From positions 1 to 26,530 of the forward strand of contig JAQUBU010000003.1 in NCBI GenBank assembly GCA_028686565.1: DNA of 26,530 nt, in the 5' to 3' direction. The translations under genes were made by a program, and so were the position numbers. Positions 8,454 through 16,952 of the stretch are shown in pieces. How positions within the stretch are numbered: position 1 is the stretch's first letter; each line of letters starts with the position of its first letter. The notes under the pieces were generated by a model. The model had not been told where the DNA came from, did no database searches, and saw only the letters and a program-made list of their open reading frames with translations. The stretch is from Syntrophomonadaceae bacterium. Its GTDB lineage: Bacteria > Bacillota > Syntrophomonadia > Syntrophomonadales > Syntrophomonadaceae.

Positions 8454-9917
8454 TTGAAAGAAATTGTCGTAGGCTCGGTCGTTGCGCTGGTTATCTTTTT
8501 GGCTGTTATTGGAATTAACGTTACCCCTCTGGTATTCATTGGAATTATAATAGGCGGATTCTATTTTTTTATTCAAACCCAGGGGAATATGAAATTGGAG
8601 GACGTGGGTAATGGGTTAAAAAATAATCTATTGCTTAGCTTTGATGATATTGGAGGTCAAGACACAGCTATAAATGAACTTAAGGAAGCACTGGAATTTA
8701 TCCGTAAACCGGAAGAAATAATCAAGATGGGCATAAGGCCTTTAAAAGGAATTTTACTGGTGGGTCCTCCTGGTACGGGTAAAACCTTGTTGGCGAGAGC
8801 TGCAGCCAGCTATACTGATTCAGTGTTTATTGCTGCTTCGGGATCGGAATTCATAGAAATATATGCAGGTGTAGGTGCTAAAAGGATAAGGCAGATTTTT
8901 AGTGATGCCCGTAAAAAAGCCCAGAAGATAAATAAGAGCAGTGCCATACTATTTATTGATGAACTTGATGTTTTAGGAGCCAAAAGAGGAAGCAATTCGA
9001 GTCACATGGAATATGACCAGACCCTCAACCAGTTGCTGGTTGAAATGGATGGGTTAACGCAAAATAAAGACCCTCGAATGTTAATAATAGGAGCAACCAA
9101 CAGAGTTGATTTGCTGGACCCGGCTTTAATACGTCCCGGGCGTTTTGACCGACAGGTTCAGGTGGGATTGCCCGACAAAAAGGGAAGAGTGAAAATCCTG
9201 GATATCCACACCCGGAACAAACCGCTAAGTAATGACTTTATGCTTGAAGATATAGGCCGGGAGACGTTTGGATTTTCCGGAGCGCATTTGGAAAGTCTGG
9301 CAAATGAAGCAGCAATTCTAGCCCTGCGTGAAAATTCTGCGACCATTGATAAGAACCATTTTTTGGAAGCGGTTAACAAAGTTATAATGGGAGAAAAACT
9401 TGATCGCCGTCCTAATAATGATGAGATGAGACGGGTTGCTTATCATGAAAGTGGTCATGCACTGGTTAGTGAGTATGTAAACCCTGGTTCGGTATCTTCT
9501 CTGACAGTAATTCCACGGGGAATGGCACTGGGTTTTATGCGTCAGTCGCCAGCCGATGACCAGTATCTATATACTCGGGCAGAATTGGAAAAACAAATTA
9601 TAGTTGCATTAGCCGGTGCGGTTGCTGAGGAGTTGGCATTGGGAAACCGCAGTACCGGATCAAAAAACGACTTTGCCCAAGCATGGAAACTTTCGCGTGA
9701 AATTGTTGGGGACGGGCTTTCCTCGCTGGGGATTGTTGATGTCGAAAAGCTATCCCGCGAGATTTTTTATGAAGAGTGCAAATCAATAATAAGTGACTTG
9801 GAAAACAAGACTAGAAGTGTTTTGCAGGATAGGCAGGACTGTTTAAGGACATTGGCGGAGTATTTGATAACTGAGGAGAGTATTGACCGGGAGCAATTTA
9901 TTGAGTTTATACCATAG
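8454..9917 (+). CDS. Short FtsH-like AAA+ membrane metalloprotease
   Basis: This 487-residue protein joins a membrane anchor, an AAA+ ATPase and an M41 zinc peptidase. Two hydrophobic segments at about 3-21 and 25-40 are separated by only a few residues, so the roughly 70-residue extracytoplasmic domain of FtsH is missing; typical FtsH is 600 or more residues. The ATPase has Walker A GPPGTGKT (104-111), Walker B ILFIDELD and the second region of homology ending RPGRFDR. The peptidase has HESGH (331-335) and the likely third zinc ligand Asp406 in SKNDFAQAW. All active residues are present, so it should degrade proteins at the inner face of the membrane. Start is TTG 8454 behind GAGGAGG. It pairs with the unknown membrane gene upstream, and a strong terminator follows. 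Whether a full-length FtsH exists elsewhere cannot be seen here. Confidence 0.85.
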   Translation: MKEIVVGSVVALVIFLAVIGINVTPLVFIGIIIGGFYFFIQTQGNMKLEDVGNGLKNNLLLSFDDIGGQDTAINELKEALEFIRKPEEIIKMGIRPLKGILLVGPPGTGKTLLARAAASYTDSVFIAASGSEFIEIYAGVGAKRIRQIFSDARKKAQKINKSSAILFIDELDVLGAKRGSNSSHMEYDQTLNQLLVEMDGLTQNKDPRMLIIGATNRVDLLDPALIRPGRFDRQVQVGLPDKKGRVKILDIHTRNKPLSNDFMLEDIGRETFGFSGAHLESLANEAAILALRENSATIDKNHFLEAVNKVIMGEKLDRRPNNDEMRRVAYHESGHALVSEYVNPGSVSSLTVIPRGMALGFMRQSPADDQYLYTRAELEKQIIVALAGAVAEELALGNRSTGSKNDFAQAWKLSREIVGDGLSSLGIVDVEKLSREIFYEECKSIISDLENKTRSVLQDRQDCLRTLAEYLITEESIDREQFIEFIP

Positions 9918-9945
9918 ATTATTGCCAAGTTAATACTTAACTAAG

Positions 9946-9996
9946 ATAGGCTAATTAAGATGCCATGCTGGCTCTTTAATTAGCCTATTAGTATTT
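9946..9996 (+). terminator. Terminator after the FtsH-like gene
   Basis: Arms 9946-9960 (ATAGGCTAATTAAGA) and 9973-9988 (TCTTTAATTAGCCTAT) pair with a single bulged base across a 12-base loop, followed by TAGTATTTT. The A/T-rich remainder of the gap up to 10168 shows no clear promoter, although cinA must be read from somewhere in it or by read-through. Confidence 0.8.
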
Positions 9997-10168
9997 TAAT
10001 GATATTGTCAGGCTTGGCTTCTTGGAAAAATTTCAACAATAACAGGTTAAGTCTATTCTATGTAGAAAATGTATAAAGAACAACTTTAAAAGCAAAAGAC
10101 TATAAGATAGGATGTATTATAGTTTCGAATTAAAGTGTATTTATTTTTTTTATAGGAGTTGACGAACA

Positions 10169-11419
10169 GTGTATAAAGCCTATATCATATCGACCGGGAC
10201 TGAGTTGATGCTGGGTTCAACTATAGACAGCAACTCGGTTTTTATAGCAGAGCAACTTGGAGTTGCGGGCATAAAAGTAGTAGGCAAAAGTACGGTAGGT
10301 GATAGTGTTGAATATATACGTACCGCTTTTGAAATGGGCTTAAATATGGCGAATATTGTTATTTCGAGCGGGGGACTGGGTCCTACCAGCGATGATTTAA
10401 CCAAAGAGGTAGCATGTGAAGTGCTGGGCTGCGAAATGATAACTGTCGACGAGGAGGTTAAGAGGCTGGAGGATTTCTTTCGCCGCAGAGAACGCCAGAT
10501 GCCTGGATGTAATTTAAAACAGGCCATGTTTCCCCGCCAGGCTAAAATACTAAAAAATTCGCGTGGCACTGCTCCCGGTATGTATTTAAAAAAAGATAAT
10601 AAAGTTATAGTGCTTTTACCTGGCCCGCCCCGTGAGATGCAAAATATGTTTTTAAACGAGGTCGAACCCTTATTGAAGAATGATTTCCCTGCCATTGACA
10701 TTATAGCTCGAAAAACGATTAAAGTGCTGGGTCCTGGAGAGTCACAGGTAGAAGATTTACTGGGCGATTTGATGCATGGTTCAAAGGAATATAGTCTCGC
10801 TTTGTTAGCCAAGGATGGAGAAGTCCATATAAAAATCACTGCCGAAGGCAAAAATTTAGAGCATAGTAAAAAAATATTGGAAAAAATTGCAAATCAGATA
10901 GCGGAAAAAATGGGCAGGAATATATTTGGCTTGGATGAAGACCGATTAGAAGCCATTGCAGGCAGCTTAATATTAAGCCAGGAAAAAACATTAGCTTTGG
11001 CAGAATCTTGCACGGGCGGACTTTTAGCCAAAATGATTACTGATATACCAGGCAGTTCCAAATATTTCTGGGGTTCGGTTACTGCGTACAGCAATGAAGC
11101 AAAGATGATATTTTTGGGAGTAAGTGATATCACGTTAAAGCAATATGGTGCTGTAAGCTCTGAAACCGCTGATGAAATGGCACGAGGGATATTGGGAAAA
11201 TCGGGTGCCAATATTGGGATGGCTGTTACCGGCATTGCCGGACCTGAAGGTGTAAGTGATGAAAAACCTGTAGGATTGGTTTACATTGCATTGGCTGATG
11301 CTCATTCGTGTTCGGTTAAAGAAATGCGATTTGTAGGTGAAAGGGATGCTGTACGCATACTGGCTGCCAAGAGTGCCCTGGATTTATTAAGAAGATACCT
11401 GATTTACGGAGGACTTTAG
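10169..11419 (+). CDS. cinA: CinA-family protein (MoCF-like domain plus nicotinamide-nucleotide amidase)
   Basis: This 416-residue protein has the standard two-domain CinA layout. The N-terminal MoCF/COG1058 domain (about 1-170) shows STGTELMLGSTIDSNS, GGLGPTSDDLT and PGPPREM, matching the ADP-ribose or NMN-related pyrophosphatase fold. The C-terminal CinA domain (about 250-410) shows AESCTGGLLA and TGIAGPEG, the signature of NMN deamidase PncC. In known members it recycles pyridine nucleotides, and in streptococci it is carried with RecA at competence. Start is GTG 10169, with AGGAG at 10154-10158. It is followed by thpR after a single base and then recA, the classic cinA-recA neighbourhood. 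No truncation or motif loss is visible. Confidence 0.95.
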   Translation: MYKAYIISTGTELMLGSTIDSNSVFIAEQLGVAGIKVVGKSTVGDSVEYIRTAFEMGLNMANIVISSGGLGPTSDDLTKEVACEVLGCEMITVDEEVKRLEDFFRRRERQMPGCNLKQAMFPRQAKILKNSRGTAPGMYLKKDNKVIVLLPGPPREMQNMFLNEVEPLLKNDFPAIDIIARKTIKVLGPGESQVEDLLGDLMHGSKEYSLALLAKDGEVHIKITAEGKNLEHSKKILEKIANQIAEKMGRNIFGLDEDRLEAIAGSLILSQEKTLALAESCTGGLLAKMITDIPGSSKYFWGSVTAYSNEAKMIFLGVSDITLKQYGAVSSETADEMARGILGKSGANIGMAVTGIAGPEGVSDEKPVGLVYIALADAHSCSVKEMRFVGERDAVRILAAKSALDLLRRYLIYGGL

Positions 11420-11420
11420 A

Positions 11421-11981
11421 ATGCGAACATTTATTTCTATCCCAGTGCCTGACACTGTAAAGCAACATGCAGATAAGATTAAGAATGAGTTGCAATTGGT
11501 TGCAGCAGATATTAAATGGGTAGAATATCAGAATTATCATTTAACATTAAAATTTTTAGGAGATATAAATAGAAGTTATATTGATGATATTTTGCAAAGG
11601 CTGACAACGGTCGGAGAATCATGTCCTCCTTTCCAGTTATCAACCAAGCAAATTGGTTATTTTCCAAATAGCAAAAGACCCCGGGTAATATGGATGGGAC
11701 TGGAAGGAGAAGTGGACAAGGCTGGTTTTTTAGGTGAAAGGGTAGATGCCTATTTATCGCAAATAGGCTTTGAGCCTGAAAAACAGCGCGGTTATCACCT
11801 TACCCTGGGAAGAATTCGTTCAGATCTTCACCAAAACGAGCTTTTAAATAAGGCTTACAATATTAACAAAAATATGGCAATGATTGATTTTACTGTTCAG
11901 GAGTTTTGTTTTATGGAAAGCCAATTGTCTTCCAGCGGGCCAAGATATATACCACTTGGTAAAATTAATCTGAATGGGTAG
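11421..11981 (+). CDS. thpR: RNA 2',3'-cyclic phosphodiesterase (2H family, LigT/ThpR)
   Basis: This 186-residue cytoplasmic protein has the two H-x-T motifs of the 2H phosphoesterase superfamily: HLTLKFLGD with His40 and Thr42, and HLTLGRIR with His126 and Thr128. They lie 86 residues apart, as in LigT/ThpR. The opening MRTFISIPVP is typical of the family. Known members hydrolyse RNA 2',3'-cyclic phosphate ends and can reverse 2'-5' ligation in vitro. The ATG lies one base after the cinA stop, with GGAGG inside the cinA end, so the two are almost certainly co-translated. recA follows behind its own promoter. Its presence between cinA and recA recurs in clostridial genomes. Confidence 0.9.
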   Translation: MRTFISIPVPDTVKQHADKIKNELQLVAADIKWVEYQNYHLTLKFLGDINRSYIDDILQRLTTVGESCPPFQLSTKQIGYFPNSKRPRVIWMGLEGEVDKAGFLGERVDAYLSQIGFEPEKQRGYHLTLGRIRSDLHQNELLNKAYNINKNMAMIDFTVQEFCFMESQLSSSGPRYIPLGKINLNG

Positions 11982-11988
11982 AAATTAA

Positions 11989-12018
11989 TTGACAATATTT
12001 TGCTTGAAGTATTATAAT
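11989..12018 (+). promoter_or_regulatory. SigA-type promoter of recA
   Basis: TTGACA (11989-11994) and TATAAT (12013-12018) are both perfect consensus hexamers separated by 18 bases. Transcription would start near 12025, at the edge of the SOS box that begins at 12028. This gives recA an independent promoter behind cinA-thpR. Confidence 0.9.
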
Positions 12019-12027
12019 CTACGAAGG

Positions 12028-12041
12028 CGAACATATGTTTG
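12028..12041 (+). promoter_or_regulatory. LexA (SOS) box of recA
   Basis: CGAACATATGTTTG matches every position of the Gram-positive LexA operator CGAACRNRYGTTYG. It lies just downstream of the -10 and immediately before the ribosome site GAGGGGG (12041-12047). A bound repressor would block the start region of transcription. Confidence 0.93.
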
Positions 12042-12053
12042 AGGGGGATTAAA

Positions 12054-13088
12054 ATGGAGAATAATGAGATGAGTAAGGGGAAAGTTGAAGCTCTGGGCAA
12101 TGCTATTAAGAATATCGAAAAACAGTTTGGCAAGGGGTCCATAATGAAATTGGGAGAAGCACTCAATATGAATGTGGAAGTTATCTCAACTGGCTGTATG
12201 TCTTTGGATTTAGCGCTGGGAGTAGGCGGCTTGCCCAGAGGCCGGGTTATTGAAATATTCGGACCTGAATCCTCAGGTAAAACAACAGTAGCATTGCATG
12301 CGATAGCTCAAGCGCAAAAAGAGGGAGGGATGGCGGCATTCATTGATGCCGAACATGCCTTGGATCCTCTTTATGCCCGCAAATTAGGTGTAGATATTAA
12401 TAATCTTCTCGTTGCGCAGCCTGATTATGGGGAACAGGCTTTGGAAATTGCTGAAGCTCTGGTAAGAAGTGGAGCAATTGATATTGTGGTAATCGATTCG
12501 GTAGCGGCACTGGTTCCAAAAGCTGAATTGGATGGAGACATGGGAGATGTTCATGTTGGCTTGCAAGCCCGCTTGATGTCACAGGCTTTGAGAAAACTTA
12601 CCGCTCATATTGGCAAATCTAATGCATGTGTATTATTTATCAATCAAATTAGGGACAAAGTAGGTGTAATCTATGGCAGCCCTGAAACAACTACCGGTGG
12701 TCGTGCATTAAAATTCTACTCATCCGTACGAATAGAAGTACGTAAGGGTGAAGCTATTAAGCAAGGGACAGATCTTATTGGCAACAGGACCAAGATTAAA
12801 GTGGTAAAGAATAAAGTTGCGCCCCCTTTTAAGTCTATTGAGTTTGATATTATGTACGGAACCGGGATTTCAAAGGAAGGTGACCTTTTAGATATTGCCG
12901 TAAACAGTGAGATTGTTCAAAAAAGTGGCTCATGGTATTCTTTCAATGGTGAACGCATGGGACAAGGCAGAGAAAACTCCAAGGAATATATAAGAAACAA
13001 TCCTGAAATTTGTGCTTTATTGGAGTCTAGAATCAAAGATGGGGTAAAAGAAATAGAAATAGCTCCAATCCCTGTAGAGGAAACTTGA
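12054..13088 (+). CDS. recA: Recombinase RecA
   Basis: This 344-residue protein is RecA, which forms filaments on single-stranded DNA, drives strand exchange and triggers LexA self-cleavage. Walker A GPESSGKT is at 70-77. The N-terminal helix motif [14 protein letters not shown], the [15 protein letters not shown] stretch, [12 protein letters not shown] (loop L1 region) and [11 protein letters not shown] are all standard. No intein is present. The start is ATG 12054, because the SOS box and GAGGGGG lie directly upstream; an in-frame TTG at 12039 would fall inside the operator. The C-terminal tail is short and moderately acidic. Expression should be LexA-controlled from the consensus promoter at 11989-12018. 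No recX gene follows; instead there is a 390-base structured gap before rny. Confidence 0.99.
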   Translation: MENNEMSKGKVEALGNAIKNIEKQFGKGSIMKLGEALNMNVEVISTGCMSLDLALGVGGLPRGRVIEIFGPESSGKTTVALHAIAQAQKEGGMAAFIDAEHALDPLYARKLGVDINNLLVAQPDYGEQALEIAEALVRSGAIDIVVIDSVAALVPKAELDGDMGDVHVGLQARLMSQALRKLTAHIGKSNACVLFINQIRDKVGVIYGSPETTTGGRALKFYSSVRIEVRKGEAIKQGTDLIGNRTKIKVVKNKVAPPFKSIEFDIMYGTGISKEGDLLDIAVNSEIVQKSGSWYSFNGERMGQGRENSKEYIRNNPEICALLESRIKDGVKEIEIAPIPVEET

Positions 13089-13210
13089 CATCATTATGGA
13101 AAGTAAATAAAATTAGAGCAGACTACCGGTTAGAAGTCTTGCCAATAATTTGACCGTATAGACTGCTTGAGATTAGTATAGATTTTAGCATTTTAAAAAT
13201 ATGGAAGTAT

Positions 13211-13428
13211 GCACGATATACTGATATATGGTGCTTGGTATATATTTACAGGGTTGTCTGTTAGGGTTAAAGTGAGTTATCAAACTCACCAATGTGCAGA
13301 AGCTGAATAGCTTAAGGGGATAATTGGGCTTTATCCGCTTGATTTGTGCAGTATAAATACAATGGTGAATAATGATAACTTTTAAAGGTAGGTACTTCTT
13401 CTGAAACCGAGTTAGGACTCGGTTTTTT
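13211..13428 (+). promoter_or_regulatory. Structured leader with terminator upstream of rny
   Basis: The 13089-13475 gap has no gene I accept but much inverted symmetry. GCACGATATA/TATATGGTGC (13211-13234) forms a 10-base stem with one mismatch. GTGAGTT/AACTCAC (13272-13289) is a perfect 7-base hairpin. In competition with it, GTTATCA (13276-13282) pairs with TGATAAC (13373-13379), and CACCA (13287-13291) pairs with TGGTG (13363-13367), enclosing further small hairpins. The element ends in the terminator AAACCGAGT-TAGG-ACTCGGTTT (13404-13425) followed by a T-run. This may be the tail of the recA transcript, an attenuator or a riboswitch. I do not recognise a known riboswitch consensus. Confidence 0.45.
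13404..13428 (+). terminator. Terminator between recA and rny
   Basis: Nine-base perfect arms, 13404-13412 and 13417-13425, with the four-base loop TAGG. The right arm runs straight into TTTTTT. Confidence 0.88.
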
Positions 13429-13475
13429 CTGTTGTTAAATAAACTGTATTATATTAAACAATTGTGTAAAAGGAG

Positions 13476-15026
13476 GTGAAAAATATAAATAGCGTAGCAA
13501 GTTTTTTAGTTATTACTCTGTCTTTGGCTGTAGGTATTATTGCCGGATATTATGCAAGGAAAACTATTGCAGAAAGCAGGATGGGCAAGGCTGAAGAAGA
13601 AATTTCCAGAATATTGGATGAAGCAGGTAAGGAAGCAGAAGCCAAGAAAAAAGAGATTCTATTGGAAGCCAAGGATGAAATACATCGTGCTCGTCAAGAA
13701 GCTGAAAAAGATAACCGGGAAAGACGTCGTGAATTGGATCGAATTGAAAGAAGGATAATTCAGAAAGAAGAAAGTCTGGACAAGAAAACTGAGAACATAG
13801 AGAAAAAAGAAAATATTCTGCTTGAAAAGGAAAAGGACAACGAAAAAACCCAGCAGGATTTGAAACTTATTATGACACAACAATTAAAGGAATTAGAACG
13901 TCTTTCTGGTTTGAGTTCTGAAGAGGCCAAAGAATTGTTGTTATATAATGTTGGACAACAAATACGCCAGGAAACAGCCATATTGATAAAGAATTTGGAG
14001 GCGCAAGCCAAGGAAGAAGCTGACAAAAGGGCCAAAAACCTTGTTTCACTGGCGATTCAAAGATGTGCCGCTGATGTAGTATCAGAGACTACGGTATCGG
14101 TAGTACCTTTACCTAATGATGAGATGAAAGGTCGTATTATTGGTAGAGAAGGGCGGAACATACGCAACTTTGAAGCATTGACAGGAGTAGATTTAATAAT
14201 TGATGATACACCTGAAGCGGTAATACTATCTTCATTTGATCCCATTCGCCGGGAAATAGCCCGAGTGGCTCTGGGTAGTTTGGTGTCAGATGGAAGAATT
14301 CATCCAGCCCGGATTGAAGAAATGGTGGAAAAGGCTAAAAAAGACATAGAACAGGAGATGCGGGAAGTGGGTGAGCAAGCCGCTTTCGAGGTTGGAGTAC
14401 ATGGACTGCACCCCGAACTGATTAGACTCCTGGGTAGGTTAAAATACCGCACGAGTTATGGGCAAAATGTACTTAGGCATTCAATTGAAGTTGCACATCT
14501 TGCCGGTATTATGGCTGCTGAATTAGGAGTGGACATTATGCTGGCCAAACGGGCGGGCTTGCTTCATGATATTGGCAAATCAGTAGATCATGAAGTATCA
14601 GGGCCTCATGTTGAAATTGGTGTAGATTTGGCTAAGAAATACCGGGAGAATAAAGATGTTATTCATGGAATAGCTGCTCATCACGGTGATATAGTTCCTG
14701 AAACGGTTGAAGCCAATCTGATTCAGGCAGCAGATGCCATATCAGCTTCCAGGCCAGGCGCACGCAGAGAGACCTTGGAGACATATATCAAGCGTTTGGA
14801 GAAACTTGAAGCAGTTGCTGATTCATTTGCCGGAGTAGAACGAACATTTGCCATACAAGCTGGCAGAGAGATTCGCATAATTGTTAAACCTGAAGAAATC
14901 GATGATTTGAAAGCTATAAACCTTGCCCGCGAAATAGCGGACAAAGTTGAGCACGAACTTGATTATCCAGGCCAGATAAAAGTAGTGGTTATTAGAGAAA
15001 CCAGATCAGTCGAATTTGCCAAGTAA
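13476..15026 (+). CDS. rny: Ribonuclease Y
   Basis: This 516-residue membrane-anchored endoribonuclease initiates mRNA decay in Firmicutes. One membrane helix lies at about 5-25 ([18 protein letters not shown]), and a long charged coiled coil at about 30-190. The KH domain has IIGREGRN (221-228), and the HD domain has HDIGK with His364-Asp365. All expected domains are intact and the length matches the family. The start is uncertain. GTG 13476 overlaps the excellent site AGGAGG (13471-13476) and so cannot sit at normal spacing. The next in-frame triplets contain no ATG, GTG or TTG before the membrane helix, but ATA at 13485 lies eight bases after the site. The GTG coordinate is given as the conventional choice. 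A terminator follows at 15056. Confidence 0.95.
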   Translation: MKNINSVASFLVITLSLAVGIIAGYYARKTIAESRMGKAEEEISRILDEAGKEAEAKKKEILLEAKDEIHRARQEAEKDNRERRRELDRIERRIIQKEESLDKKTENIEKKENILLEKEKDNEKTQQDLKLIMTQQLKELERLSGLSSEEAKELLLYNVGQQIRQETAILIKNLEAQAKEEADKRAKNLVSLAIQRCAADVVSETTVSVVPLPNDEMKGRIIGREGRNIRNFEALTGVDLIIDDTPEAVILSSFDPIRREIARVALGSLVSDGRIHPARIEEMVEKAKKDIEQEMREVGEQAAFEVGVHGLHPELIRLLGRLKYRTSYGQNVLRHSIEVAHLAGIMAAELGVDIMLAKRAGLLHDIGKSVDHEVSGPHVEIGVDLAKKYRENKDVIHGIAAHHGDIVPETVEANLIQAADAISASRPGARRETLETYIKRLEKLEAVADSFAGVERTFAIQAGREIRIIVKPEEIDDLKAINLAREIADKVEHELDYPGQIKVVVIRETRSVEFAK

Positions 15027-15055
15027 TCATTATTTTTTGATCATAGCTTTATTAT

Positions 15056-15082
15056 AAGGGCTTTACGGAGCCCTTTTTTTTA
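15056..15082 (+). terminator. Terminator after rny
   Basis: AAGGGCT (15056-15062) and AGCCCTT (15069-15075) pair perfectly over the loop TTACGG and are followed by an unbroken T-run. Confidence 0.92.
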
Positions 15083-15224
15083 TTGCTAGGCAAAATCACT
15101 ATATATTCCAAAATAGATATTAGAGGAATAGCTTTTGCAATTTCATAGCTGCCACAAATTCTCATTAAGATTTTAAAGGACTTTTAATGATTGGTGACGA
15201 AAAACTTATAATTAGTTGAAAGAT

Positions 15225-15400
15225 GCCCCCTGCTTCTTTAAGCAGCAGGGTACCTATTAACAAAACAGGGGTCGGGTTATAACGAGGTGCAGCCTCGTTG
15301 CAGCAATATATTGAAACTACTTCGCAGTTTCTTTTGATGCTTAAATCCTCCGCCTTGTTGCAGCGGTGCGAAAGAAAAGACCTTTCCACTGATGCTTAAA
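15225..15400. repeat. Dispersed hairpin element, long copy (locus B)
   Basis: This element occupies most of the rny-to-15426 gap. Bases 15225-15375 align without gaps to 21792-21942, with 123 of 151 identities by my count. It has a head and two roughly 50-base modules (15294-15345 and 15354-15400), each ending GATGCTTAAA. The head contains CTGCTT-CTTT-AAGCAG (15230-15245), and GAGGT/GCCTC lies at 15284-15296. The first module contains the hairpin AACTAC-TTC-GCAGTT. A - strand reading frame covers it (15165-15389), but I do not call it a gene. The origin is unknown: a decayed mobile element or a structured RNA are both possible. Confidence 0.7.
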
Positions 15401-15425
15401 AACATGTCATAAGGGGAAAATGTTA

Positions 15426-15917
15426 ATGAGCAATGATAAAGGTCTGGATATTTTTATTAGCGTATCTCTGAAATATCCGGAATTAAACGCAGTTAAATAT
15501 CAAGCAGATGAAGAAAAAATATATTTTGAACTGGCTTTAATTCAGAATATCGATAAAAACGTAAAAGAAATATTCCTGAACAAGTTAAAGAATTGCCTGA
15601 TAATGTACCATAAAATAACATCTACACAGCCCTCACTTTTAGATTTGTCTTTTCATGAAAACGGTGGAGTTAATTTTTTGAGAGTTCAACGCGATATCAA
15701 GACAATATGTGAGGAAGAAATTGAACTCCTGCTGCTTATGGTGAGTGAAGAATTTAATAATTATATGCTGCAGGATAATAGCAGAATAGTTATACAAGAT
15801 TCGCTGAAAAAAAGGTTAAAGAAAAACCTGCTTAAGAAAATAAACACTGGAAATGCTGGTGCCAATAATTTCCTGGCCTATCGTCAGGAAGGCAAAGTTA
15901 TGGTATTTAACAGTTGA
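15426..15917 (+). CDS. Unknown protein encoded between rny and ymdB
   Basis: I do not recognise this 163-residue protein. It is hydrophilic and mostly helical by appearance, with no signal peptide, membrane segment, cysteine pair or catalytic motif. It is rich in Lys, Leu, Ile and Asn, has a Glu/Leu-rich central stretch (EEEIELLLLMVSEEF) and a basic patch near the end (KKRLKKNLLKK). ATG 15426 (MSNDKGLDIF) is preferred over ATG 15420, because AAGGGG at 15411-15416 is nine bases from the former and only three from the latter. ymdB follows after 16 bases, so both are probably read together. The dispersed hairpin element ends 25 bases upstream, and any promoter must lie in or before it. In B. subtilis ymdB follows rny directly, so this gene is an addition. 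Confidence 0.75.
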   Translation: MSNDKGLDIFISVSLKYPELNAVKYQADEEKIYFELALIQNIDKNVKEIFLNKLKNCLIMYHKITSTQPSLLDLSFHENGGVNFLRVQRDIKTICEEEIELLLLMVSEEFNNYMLQDNSRIVIQDSLKKRLKKNLLKKINTGNAGANNFLAYRQEGKVMVFNS

Positions 15918-15933
15918 AAGTTGAGGACTCTTA

Positions 15934-16719
15934 TTGAAAATTCTTGTTTTGGGTGATATTGTAGGTAAACCGGGCAGACAAGCTATCCGCAGCTTATTGC
16001 CAGGCATTCAAAAAGAATATAATATTTCCTTTACAATCGCCAATGCGGAGAATGCGGCTGGAGGAAGAGGCTTAACCCGGGATGTTATGCAAGAATTGTT
16101 ATCTATGAATATTGACGTCCTGACAATGGGCAATCATGTTTGGGATAACAAAGACATATTCTCGTTTATTGATGATCAACCTCGTTTAATTCGACCGATT
16201 AATTATCCTTCATATTGTCCTGGACAAGGGTTCCATGTTTATACAGCAGGTTTTAATAAAAAGCTGGCTGTAATTAATGCTTCGGGAAGGGTATTTTTAG
16301 CTGCTCTGGATTGTCCCTTTCGAAGTGTTGAGGAGATTCTGGGTGATCTGAAAAAGGAGGCTGACATAATAATTGTAGATTTTCACGCTGAGGCAACATC
16401 AGAGAAGTTGGCTTTTGCTCACTATTTTGATGGAAGGGTTTCAGCTGTTTTAGGAACTCATACCCATATCCAGACTGCTGATGAAAAAATACTGTCGGGG
16501 GGAACTGCCTATATAAGCGATTTAGGTATGACCGGGCCGGAAAATTCCATACTGGGTATGGAAAAAGAACAGGTTATAACAAAACTTTTAACTCAACGGC
16601 CGGTTCGCCTGGAAGTAGCCAAAGGTCCTGCTCAGTTACAAGGAGTTATTCTAGATATAGATGAAGATAATAATTTGATCAAAAGCATATTAAGGATTTC
16701 CTACCGTTCACCCGCTTAG
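15934..16719 (+). CDS. ymdB: YmdB-type 2',3'-cyclic nucleotide metallophosphodiesterase
   Basis: This 261-residue cytoplasmic protein belongs to the TIGR00282/YmdB calcineurin-like phosphoesterases. The metal ligands are in place: Asp8 (LGDIVGKPGR), Glu39-Asn40 (NAENAAGGRG), Asn67-His68 (MGNHVWDN), His151 (VDFHAEATSEK), and His176 and His178 (GTHTHIQTADE). B. subtilis YmdB hydrolyses 2',3'-cyclic nucleotides and affects biofilm and motility decisions. It also reportedly interacts with RNA-decay proteins, which fits its usual linkage to rny. Start is TTG 15934 with GAGGA at 15923-15927. The gene lies between an unknown gene and spoVS, keeping the Firmicutes order rny-ymdB-spoVS. All active residues are present. 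Confidence 0.93.
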   Translation: MKILVLGDIVGKPGRQAIRSLLPGIQKEYNISFTIANAENAAGGRGLTRDVMQELLSMNIDVLTMGNHVWDNKDIFSFIDDQPRLIRPINYPSYCPGQGFHVYTAGFNKKLAVINASGRVFLAALDCPFRSVEEILGDLKKEADIIIVDFHAEATSEKLAFAHYFDGRVSAVLGTHTHIQTADEKILSGGTAYISDLGMTGPENSILGMEKEQVITKLLTQRPVRLEVAKGPAQLQGVILDIDEDNNLIKSILRISYRSPA

Positions 16720-16952
16720 ACAATAACCAAAATCCTATTTTAATATCAAAAAGATACAGCTACTGCAATATTTCCTTTCCTGCTCAAATATATAAGCATT
16801 TCACTCTTTAAACTTAACACTTTTATTTAAAATTGAAGTTACTGTTGCATATACCGACAATTAAATATGTCTTATAAGCATAAAGCACGCACTATATGCT
16901 TGCTTTTAGATGAAATAAATAGAAATAATAACCAAAAACAATATTGCAAAAA

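Noticed and set aside
10180..10851. A 223-residue - strand frame inside cinA
   Set aside because: It is the longest antisense frame, but cinA is fully supported by its motifs on the + strand and the antisense protein shows no recognisable family.
13089..13475. T-box or other named riboswitch, or a tRNA, in the recA-rny gap
   Set aside because: No T-box sequence, no cloverleaf with a TTC-loop, and no consensus of a riboswitch class I know. Only the pairings themselves are reported.
15165..15389. - strand frame across repeat locus B (74 residues)
   Set aside because: Not called as a gene: no ribosome site, different ends from the locus C frame, and the conserved peptide blocks need a frameshift. 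The phase signal is reported as a finding instead.
15225..15400. CRISPR array
   Set aside because: The modules are diverged, only one or two per locus, and not separated by spacers of even length.
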